DNA from: Streptomyces lincolnensis
GTDB lineage: Bacteria > Actinomycetota > Actinomycetes > Streptomycetales > Streptomycetaceae
Direction of reading: 5' to 3'
Assembly: GCF_021173675.1 (NCBI RefSeq)
Contig: NZ_JAIHON010000003.1
Location: 372,001 to 436,000 of the forward strand
Length of the DNA stretch: 64,000 nt
In this document: positions 57,852 through 64,000 of the stretch, in pieces
Layout: each line of letters opens with the position of its first letter
Numbering within the stretch: position 1 is the stretch's first letter
The notes under the pieces: generated by a model
Told to the model about the DNA's origin: nothing
Database searches by the model: none
Seen by the model: the letters and a program-made list of their open reading frames with translations, nothing else
Program-made: the position numbers and the translations under genes

Positions 57852-59201
57852 GTGACCGAGGTCCTGCTGCTCCTCCTGGCCCTCCTGCTGACCCTGGCCT
57901 GCGCGGTCTTCGTCGCCGCCGAGTTCTCCCTGACCACCGTCGAGCGCGCCGACCTGGAGCGCGCGGCCCAGGCGGGTGAGCGCGGCGCCGAGGGCGCGCT
58001 GAAGGCCGTACGCCGACTGACCGTGCAGCTCTCCGGCGCGCAGCTCGGCATCACCGTCACCTCGCTGGTCATCGGCATGCTCGCCGAGCCGTCCCTCGCC
58101 GCACTGCTGCGCGGCCCGCTGCGGGCCGTCGGTCTGGGCGGCGCCGCCTCGTCGGTGGCGACCGTGCTGGGCGTGGTCGTCTCCACCGTCGTCCTGATGG
58201 TGGTGGGTGAACTGGTCCCCAAGAACTGGGCGATCTCCCGCCCGCTGGCCGTCGCCAAGGTGGTCGCAGGCCCGCAGCGCGGATTCACCGCGGCCTTCGG
58301 CCCGTTCATCCGGCACCTGAACAACACCGCCAACCGGTTCGTCCGCCGCATCGGCCTGGAACCCGCCGAGGAGCTGGCCTCCGCCCGCGCCCCCGAGGAA
58401 CTGGTGGCGCTGGCCCGGCACTCGGCCGCCGAGGGCGCCCTGGAGGCCGACTCCGCCGAACTGTTCGTCCGTACCCTGCACCTGGGCGAGCTGACCGCCG
58501 AGAACGTCATGACGCCACGGGTCGACGTCAAGGCCCTGGAGGCGCACGCCACCGCCGCCGACGCGGCCAACCTCACCCACGCGACCGGCCTGTCCCGCTT
58601 CCCGGTCTACCGCGACAGCCTGGACGAGGTCGTCGGAACCGTCCACATCCGGGACGTCCTCGCCCTGCCGCCGGACCGGCGCGCCACGACACCGGTGACC
58701 GACCTGGCCAGCCCGCCCCTGCTGGTGCCCGACAGCCTCCCCGCCGACCGGCTGCTGGAACGGCTGCGGAGCGCGCGGACCATGGCCGTCGTCATCGACG
58801 AGTACGGCGGTACGGCGGGCCTGGTGACCATGGAGGACATCGTCGAGGAGGTCGTCGGTGAGGTCCGCGACGAACACGACCCCGTCGAACCGCCCGACCT
58901 GCTGCCCGCACAGTCGGGCGCGGACGGCCGCGCGGTCTGGGAGGCCGACGGATCCGTCCGCCTCGACCAGCTGGACGGGATAGGACTGACGGCACCGGAA
59001 GGCCCGTACGAGACCGTGGCCGGCCTGATCGCCACCCGGCTCGCCCGCATCCCCGCCAAGGGCGACACCCTGGACCTGGACGACGGCTGGCGGCTGCACG
59101 TCCTCGACGTCGAGCACCACCGCGCCGACCGCGTCCGCATCACCGCACCCGACCGGGCCCACGCACCGGTGCCCGCACAGGCGGGGGAGGAGTCCCGATG
59201 A
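57852..59201 (+). CDS. CBS/CNNM transmembrane transporter (hemolysin C-like), first copy
   Basis: A 449-residue membrane protein: a DUF21/CNNM domain with about four helices (residues 1-180; AEFSLTTVERADLE, GITVTSLVIGMLAEPS, VVGELVPKNWAIS), two CBS domains (VMTPRVDV; VIDEYGGTAGLVTMEDIVEE) and a CorC_HlyC domain (VRLDQLDGIGL). The family exports Mg2+ or related ions and was once called haemolysin. The GTG start is at the usual position. It overlaps the second CBS gene by ATGA. A BlaI-type operator upstream suggests stress control. Confidence 0.92.
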   Translation: MTEVLLLLLALLLTLACAVFVAAEFSLTTVERADLERAAQAGERGAEGALKAVRRLTVQLSGAQLGITVTSLVIGMLAEPSLAALLRGPLRAVGLGGAASSVATVLGVVVSTVVLMVVGELVPKNWAISRPLAVAKVVAGPQRGFTAAFGPFIRHLNNTANRFVRRIGLEPAEELASARAPEELVALARHSAAEGALEADSAELFVRTLHLGELTAENVMTPRVDVKALEAHATAADAANLTHATGLSRFPVYRDSLDEVVGTVHIRDVLALPPDRRATTPVTDLASPPLLVPDSLPADRLLERLRSARTMAVVIDEYGGTAGLVTMEDIVEEVVGEVRDEHDPVEPPDLLPAQSGADGRAVWEADGSVRLDQLDGIGLTAPEGPYETVAGLIATRLARIPAKGDTLDLDDGWRLHVLDVEHHRADRVRITAPDRAHAPVPAQAGEESR

Positions 59202-60220
59202 CCACGCTGCAACTCGCCATCGGCGCCCTGACCCTGCTCACCAACGCGTTCTTCGTGGGCGGCGAGTTCGCCCTGATCTCCGTCCGCCGCAGCCAGATCG
59301 AGCCGCGCGCGAAGGAGGGCGACACCCGGGCCCGGATGACCCTGTGGGGCCTGGAGCACCTCTCCGCGATGATGGCCACCGCCCAACTCGGCATCACCGT
59401 CTCCTCGTTGGTACTGGGCGCCGTCGCCGAACCGGCCATCGCGCACCTGCTGGAGCCCGCCTTCGAGGCGGCCCACGTCCCGCACGCCCTGGTGCACCCG
59501 ATCGCGTTCGTCATCGCGCTCACCGTGGCCACGTATCTGCACATGCTGATCGGCGAGATGATTCCCAAGAACATCGCGCTGGCCGCGCCGGTCCCGACCG
59601 CCCTGCTGCTCGGCCCGCCCATGGTGGCGCTCACCCGCGCCCTGCGGCCTGTCGTGTTCGGCATCAACGCCTTCGCGAACACGCTGCTGAAGCTGCTGCG
59701 CGTCGAGCCCAAGGACGAGGTGGAGTCGGTGTTCACCGACGACCAGCTCGCCCGCATGGTGGTCGACTCCAGCCAGGCCGGCCTGCTGTCGCCCGCCGAC
59801 GGCGAACGGCTGCGCGACGCGCTGGAGCTGGGCACCAGGCCGGTGGGAGAGATCCTCGTGCCCGCGCGGACGATGCGGACCGTCGCCCACACCGTCACCC
59901 CGGCCGAGTTGGAGCGGACGGCCGCCGAGGCGGGCTACTCCCGCTTCCCGGTCACCGGCCCGCGCGGCACCCTGCTGGGCTATCTGCACATCAAGGACAC
60001 CCTCGGCGTCGCCGACCGCGACCGGCCGTTCCCGCGCGAGGTGCTGCACCCGGTCACCCGGGTACGCATCGACACCCCGCTGGACGACACGCTCACCGCG
60101 CTGCGCGCGGGCGGCAGCCACCTGGCCGCCGTCACCGGCCACACGGGCTCCGTCCTCGGGTTCGTGACCATGGAGGACGTCCTGTCCGAGCTGGTCGGAC
60201 CGGCCCCCGCCGCAGCCTGA
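59198..60220 (+). CDS. CBS/CNNM transmembrane transporter, second copy
   Basis: A 340-residue paralogue of the preceding protein. The membrane domain (FFVGGEFALISVRRSQIEPR, GITVSSLVLGAVAEPA, MLIGEMIPKNIALAAPV) is followed by two CBS domains (ILVPARTM; LGFVTMEDVLSELVG), but the CorC_HlyC tail is missing. The two overlapping genes may form a heteromer, with only the first carrying the C-terminal regulatory domain. This pair is common in actinobacteria. Confidence 0.9.
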   Translation: MTTLQLAIGALTLLTNAFFVGGEFALISVRRSQIEPRAKEGDTRARMTLWGLEHLSAMMATAQLGITVSSLVLGAVAEPAIAHLLEPAFEAAHVPHALVHPIAFVIALTVATYLHMLIGEMIPKNIALAAPVPTALLLGPPMVALTRALRPVVFGINAFANTLLKLLRVEPKDEVESVFTDDQLARMVVDSSQAGLLSPADGERLRDALELGTRPVGEILVPARTMRTVAHTVTPAELERTAAEAGYSRFPVTGPRGTLLGYLHIKDTLGVADRDRPFPREVLHPVTRVRIDTPLDDTLTALRAGGSHLAAVTGHTGSVLGFVTMEDVLSELVGPAPAAA

Positions 60221-60507
60221 CCGCCCCAGGGACCCGCCCCGGACAGGCCCGGCACACCCGTTTCCGCCGACTCGCGAGGAGGACGGGATCATCGGCTCGG
60301 TCGATGCCCGATCCGTCCCCGGCAGTCCGCCCGGGGGCGGACCGGGCCCGCCGGTGAGCCGGGACGCCCGGTGTGCGCGGTCGCCGAGGACCCCGCGGTC
60401 GCGGACGCGGGTGCCCCGCTGGCAGGGTGATCCTGGACGACCTCCTGGCCCGCTCCCGGCTTCCCGCTCCCCGCAACCGCGGACGGGTCGACCCTCCGGT
60501 CCGCGCC
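60221..60507. other. Intergenic region between convergent genes, with one hairpin
   Basis: A 287-base gap between convergent genes. A 7-bp GC stem with a 4-base loop (GTCCGCC-CGGG-GGCGGAC, 60325-60342) could act as a terminator. No gene with a ribosome site and sensible composition was seen. Confidence 0.45.
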
Positions 60508-61668
60508 CTACTCCGGGTGCGACCGGCGCGGACCGGGCACCGCGTCCAGCCCCTCGGGGCCGGGCGCGGGCCGGGTACGGCGAGGCGGCTCAACGGCCGT
60601 GGACCGCAGGAACGCCCAGCTCGTGTCCGGCTCCACCGCGAAGCGGAACAGGCGCCGCACCGGCGGTGTGCACAGCAGGGCCCCCACCGCGGCCGCGACC
60701 ACGGTGACGACGATCTCGCCCAGCGGCTGCCGGATCCACACCGGGTCGTACCAGCCCCAGAACTTCGCGCCCTGCGCGAGGAACCCGTGCAGCAGATAGG
60801 CGTACAGCGTGCCCGCGCCCAGCACGGTGAACCACATGGGCCGGCGCGGCACCCAGGCCAGGAAGCAGACGACCAGGAGCAGCGAGCAGCCGTACAGGAT
60901 CACGGTCATCACGGGCCCGTACCAGAACGGCGCCCCGAGTTCGCCCGCGGTGTCCCGGTCGAAGAACCAGGCGCCGCTCGTCCGCGGCACCGCCCAGTAC
61001 GCCACGGCGAGCGCCGCCACGAACACGGGGACCGACAGGATCCGCACCGCCCTGCGCCGCACCAGCCGGAAGTGCTCCGGCCGCAGGCACAGGCCCAGCA
61101 CGAAGAACGGCAGGAACTGCAGGGCCCGTTGGAGAGCGAGGTCGTTGCCGATGTCCGGGGAGATCGTCGCCGGCACACCGATGGCCAGCGTGAGCGGCAG
61201 CGGCCACCGCACGAGCCGCCACAGCGGGGTGGTCAGCCGCCAGATGAACAGCGCCGCCAGGAACCAGGTCAGATACAGCGGGTTGAGCAGCGTGATCGGG
61301 CGCTCCGGCACCTGGTCGGTCCACCGGGTGAAGAGCGTGTACGCGGTCTCGAAGACGACGTAGGGCACGGCCACCCCGGTGACCAGGCGTTCGATTCGTC
61401 GCGCGCTCCAGTCGAAACCGCGCGAGAAGTAGCCGGAGACGATGATGAACGCCGGCATGTGGAACGCGTAGACCACCATGTAGGCCGCCGTGACGGCCCG
61501 GCTTCCGCCCCGCAGCGGCTCCCAGGCGTGGGCCACCACCACGAGCACGATCGCCAGGTACTTGGCGTTGTCGAAGAACGCGTCCCGGCGCACCGCCTCC
61601 GACCCGGGCGAGTCCCTCGCCGGCGCCGCCGCGCGGCCGGACGCCGCCGTCCGTGTGGTGTCGCTCAT
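60508..61668 (-). CDS. Acyltransferase 3 family membrane protein
   Basis: A 386-residue membrane acyltransferase. AFFDNAKYLAIVLVVVAHAW at about residues 30-49 and YAFHMPAFIIVSGYFSRGFD are the Acyl_transf_3 signature, with the conserved histidine in helix 1 and the R in RGFD. About 10 helices follow. Such proteins O-acylate sugars or surface polymers, or acetylate antibiotics. The basic, proline-rich C-terminus is cytoplasmic. Single gene, divergent from the asparaginase and facing the CBS pair. Confidence 0.85.
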   Translation of the reverse strand: MSDTTRTAASGRAAAPARDSPGSEAVRRDAFFDNAKYLAIVLVVVAHAWEPLRGGSRAVTAAYMVVYAFHMPAFIIVSGYFSRGFDWSARRIERLVTGVAVPYVVFETAYTLFTRWTDQVPERPITLLNPLYLTWFLAALFIWRLTTPLWRLVRWPLPLTLAIGVPATISPDIGNDLALQRALQFLPFFVLGLCLRPEHFRLVRRRAVRILSVPVFVAALAVAYWAVPRTSGAWFFDRDTAGELGAPFWYGPVMTVILYGCSLLLVVCFLAWVPRRPMWFTVLGAGTLYAYLLHGFLAQGAKFWGWYDPVWIRQPLGEIVVTVVAAAVGALLCTPPVRRLFRFAVEPDTSWAFLRSTAVEPPRRTRPAPGPEGLDAVPGPRRSHPE

Positions 61669-61779
61669 CCCGCCCCCTGTCGTGCACGTGTGAAACCCGT
61701 GAGGGAAGATGCGCGTCTTACGAGAGTTACGGCAGTGGCGTCGAGAGAGAGCATCCGGGGCGCCTTGCCGATCCGACGC

Positions 61780-61829
61780 GACGTAAACGCACCTGTTTTC
61801 GAAGTGACGTAAACGCACCCGTTCTCGAA
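61780..61829. repeat. Two 24-bp direct repeats upstream of the asparaginase gene
   Basis: GACGTAAACGCACC followed by TGTTTTCGAA (61780-61803) and by CGTTCTCGAA (61806-61829): 22 of 24 positions match, with a 26-base period. They end 10 bases before the asparaginase start and lie in the divergent gap with the acyltransferase, so they are probably operators. AACG within an AT-rich core stands out locally. Confidence 0.6.
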
Positions 61830-61839
61830 AGGGCCGCCC

Positions 61840-62841
61840 GTGTCCTCCACCTCGCCCCGGCCGGACGGCACCGTCCGCGTGATCACCCTCGGCGGAACCA
61901 TCGCCATGACCCGCGGTGCCGAGGCGGGCGGTGTGACCCCGAGCCTGACCGGAGCCGATCTCGTCGCCGCGGTACCGGAGCTGCGTGATGTCGCGCACCT
62001 CACGGTCGAGGACTTCCGCCGGCTGCCGGGTGCCTCACTGACCCCCGAGGACATCGCGGCCCTCGTGATGCGCGTCGCCGAGGCGGAGGCCGAGGGCGTG
62101 CACGGCGTGGTGGTCACCCAGGGCACCGACACGCTGGAGGAGACGGCCTTCCTGGCGGACCTCCACCACGGGGGCGACATGCCGCTCGTCTTCACCGGAG
62201 CCATGCGCAACCCGAGCCTGCCGGGTGCCGACGGCCCGGCCAACCTCCTGGCCGCCGTACGCACGGCCGCGTCGCGGGACGCCCGCGGCCACGGCGTCCT
62301 GGTCGTCATGGGGGACGAGATCCACGCCGCCGGGCAGGTGCGCAAGATGCACACCACGAGCGTCGCCGCCTTCGTCTCGCCAGGCACCGGGCCCGTCGGG
62401 CACGTCGTGGAAGGCGTTCCCCGTCTGCACGGCCGGGCGGTCCGGCACCCGTGCGTGCCCCTGCCCCGGGACGGCCACCCGCGCGTCGAAGTGGTCACGG
62501 CCACGCTCGGCAGCGACGGCGCGCTGCTCGACGCCCTCGCGGACAGGGTCCAGGGGCTGGTCGTCGCCGCCTTCGGCGCCGGTCACGTCCCGGCCTCCTG
62601 GTGCGACCGCCTCGAAGCGCTCGCCGCGGCCATGCCCGTCGTCCTCGCCTCCCGCATCGGCACCGGACCGGTCCTCGCGAGCACCTACGCCTTCCCCGGC
62701 TCCGAGAGCGACCTGCTCGCCCGCGGCCTCATCGGCGCCGGATCCCTCGACCCGTTCAAGGCCCGCCTCCTGCTGGGCGCCCACCTGGCGGCAGGCAGCT
62801 CCCGCGCCGAGACCGAGGCGGCGTTCGCGAGCCGCCGCTGA
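61840..62841 (+). CDS. L-asparaginase
   Basis: A 333-residue cytoplasmic asparaginase. VITLGGTIAMT at residues 14-24 has the first catalytic threonine, and GVVVTQGTDTLEETAF at about residues 88-103 has the second Thr and Asp; VFTGAMRNPSLPGADGPANL completes the pocket. It hydrolyses asparagine to aspartate and ammonia. The GTG start lies just after the direct repeats, with an AAGGG site. No signal peptide, so it is a type I-like intracellular enzyme. Confidence 0.9.
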   Translation: MSSTSPRPDGTVRVITLGGTIAMTRGAEAGGVTPSLTGADLVAAVPELRDVAHLTVEDFRRLPGASLTPEDIAALVMRVAEAEAEGVHGVVVTQGTDTLEETAFLADLHHGGDMPLVFTGAMRNPSLPGADGPANLLAAVRTAASRDARGHGVLVVMGDEIHAAGQVRKMHTTSVAAFVSPGTGPVGHVVEGVPRLHGRAVRHPCVPLPRDGHPRVEVVTATLGSDGALLDALADRVQGLVVAAFGAGHVPASWCDRLEALAAAMPVVLASRIGTGPVLASTYAFPGSESDLLARGLIGAGSLDPFKARLLLGAHLAAGSSRAETEAAFASRR

Positions 62842-62950
62842 CCCCGGCGCCGGTCGGGCTTGGCGCAAACGTGGCCGGCGCTTTGCCGCTTCTGCGTTGT
62901 TCGCCCCCGCGTCCCGAACCTAGCCTCGCCTGCGGATCTAGGAGGCGGGC

Positions 62951-64000
62951 ATGCTGCAGTACGTCCGAGAACAGGCAACGGGGCTCACCAAGGACCAGCG
63001 GAACGCCTTCGTCGCGGCCTATCTGGGCTGGGCGATGGACGCCTTCGACTACTTCCTCGTCGTCCTCGTCTACAGCGAGATCGCCGACGACTTCCACGTC
63101 TCCCTCACCGACATGGCGTTCCTGACCACCGCCACCTTGGTGATGCGTCCTGTCGGCGCCCTGATCTTCGGCATGTGGGCGGACCGCGTCGGCCGCCGCC
63201 TGCCGCTCATGATCGACGTCGTCTTCTACTCGGTGATCGGGTTCGCCTGCGCCTTCGCGCCCAACTACACCGTGCTGCTCGTGCTGCGACTGCTGTACGG
63301 CATCGGGATGGGCGGCGAGTGGGGCCTGGGCGCGGCGCTGGCCATGGAGAAGATCCCGACCGCCCGCCGCGGCTTCTGGTCCGGTCTGCTCCAGAGCGGC
63401 TACTCGCTGGGCTATCTGCTCGCCGCGGTGGCGTTCTTCGTCATCGAGCCCGTCTTCGGCTGGCGCGGACTGTTCGCCTTCAGCCTGGTGCCGGCCCTGG
63501 TCGCCCTGTGGGTGCGCAGCCGGGTTGAGGAGAGCGAGGTGTGGGAGAAGAGCGTCCAGCTCAACCGCACCCCCGCCCACCAGGTGTTCAGGAACCCGGC
63601 CGTGCTGCGGCGCTTCGTGTACCTGGTGGCGCTGATGACCGCCTTCAACTGGATGTCGCACGGCACCCAGGACATCTACCCCACCTTCGTGAAGAAGGGG
63701 CTGGACCTCTCCGCGAACACCTCGATCGCGATCGCCGTGGTCTACAACATCGGCGCCATCATCGGCGGCGTGGTGCTCGGCGCCTACTCCGAGCGGCTGG
63801 GCCGACGCCGGACGATCATGATCGCGGCGGCCGCGGGCCTGGTCGTGGTGCCCTTCTTCGTGCTCTCCACCACGGTCGGATGGCTGATGCTCTCCTCCTT
63901 CCTGATGCAGGTGTGCGTCCAGGGCGCCTGGGGCGTCATCCCGGCGCATCTGACCGAGATGAGCCCCGACTCCATCCGCGGCTTCTACCCGGGCGTCACC
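62951..64000 (+). CDS. MFS transporter (metabolite:H+ symporter type), truncated by the window
   Basis: The first 350 residues of a 12-helix transporter; the frame is still open at the edge. WAMDAFDYFLVVLVYSEIAD and GALIFGMWADRVGRRLPLMI (loop 2-3 signature), LRLLYGIGMGGEWGLGAALA and AYSERLGRRRTIMIAAAAGL match the sialate/aromatic-acid symporter branch (MHS-like). The ATG has GGAGG 6 bases upstream, and TAGCCT plus an upstream TTGTTC may form its promoter. The substrate is not clear: sialic acid, other sugar acid or organic acid. Confidence 0.85.
   Translation, partial: MLQYVREQATGLTKDQRNAFVAAYLGWAMDAFDYFLVVLVYSEIADDFHVSLTDMAFLTTATLVMRPVGALIFGMWADRVGRRLPLMIDVVFYSVIGFACAFAPNYTVLLVLRLLYGIGMGGEWGLGAALAMEKIPTARRGFWSGLLQSGYSLGYLLAAVAFFVIEPVFGWRGLFAFSLVPALVALWVRSRVEESEVWEKSVQLNRTPAHQVFRNPAVLRRFVYLVALMTAFNWMSHGTQDIYPTFVKKGLDLSANTSIAIAVVYNIGAIIGGVVLGAYSERLGRRRTIMIAAAAGLVVVPFFVLSTTVGWLMLSSFLMQVCVQGAWGVIPAHLTEMSPDSIRGFYPGVT

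Noticed and set aside
60343..60507. A small gene between the CBS pair and the acyltransferase
   Set aside because: Frames present have shadow-like Arg/Pro composition and no start signal.

Overview
The window looks like the chromosome of a Streptomyces or close relative. GC content is very high, with GC-rich third positions. Start codons are often GTG and once TTG, many gene pairs overlap by ATGA or GTGA, and secreted hydrolases and sugar-uptake genes are abundant. I see no rRNA, tRNA, CRISPR array, insertion sequence, transposase or integrase. Family assignments come from reading motifs and lengths, not from searches.

Left part (1-18513), lipid metabolism. A glpD-like flavoprotein (cut by the edge) and a TetR regulator are divergent from an alkyl-DHAP-synthase-like flavoprotein and a diacylglycerol kinase. 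From memory this matches the order of Mycobacterium tuberculosis Rv2249c-Rv2252. A CsbD-like protein ending in a 48-bp perfect palindrome and a secreted hydrolase follow. Then comes a minus-strand run of S41 peptidase, AccD4-like carboxyltransferase, FadD32-like fatty acyl-AMP ligase, a Pks13-like polyketide synthase (ACP-KS-AT-ACP-TE), an antigen-85-like esterase, a PucR-type regulator and a cutinase. The set resembles the mycolic acid condensation locus, although Streptomyces is not known to make mycolates.

Middle (18975-30300). A two-gene STAND system, in which both proteins carry a YQAGRDQ motif and the larger is nSTAND1 plus about 14 WD40 repeats, is followed by a secreted metallohydrolase with a discoidin domain, a TetR, a DUF2071 protein, an SDR, a lipoprotein, a 27-residue membrane peptide with a DUF6766-like protein, and an NmrA-type protein.

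Carbohydrate region (30304-51340). A DeoR/LacI hybrid regulator precedes an overlapping operon for ABC sugar uptake (without ATPase), a 2-hydroxyacid dehydrogenase and a DUF2264 protein. A GH64 glucanase follows under a CebR-like operator. Further right are a beta-helix protein, a GH18 enzyme with a DasR-like site, and a ricin-lectin beta-helix protein.

Inside that region (41796-45206) sits a compact locus: a small XRE protein, a Tap-like protein (HTH plus a possible family-B polymerase-like palm), a Tpg-like HTH protein and a LexA paralogue with an SOS-like box. Tap and Tpg normally serve replication of linear Streptomyces ends, so this may be a diverged terminal-protein module.

Right part (51385-64000). 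A lipoprotein, a two-component system, a DUF418-like membrane protein, a TatA paralogue, TerD, a BlaI-M56 pair with two matching operators, two CBS/CNNM transporters, an acyltransferase, an asparaginase and a truncated MFS transporter.
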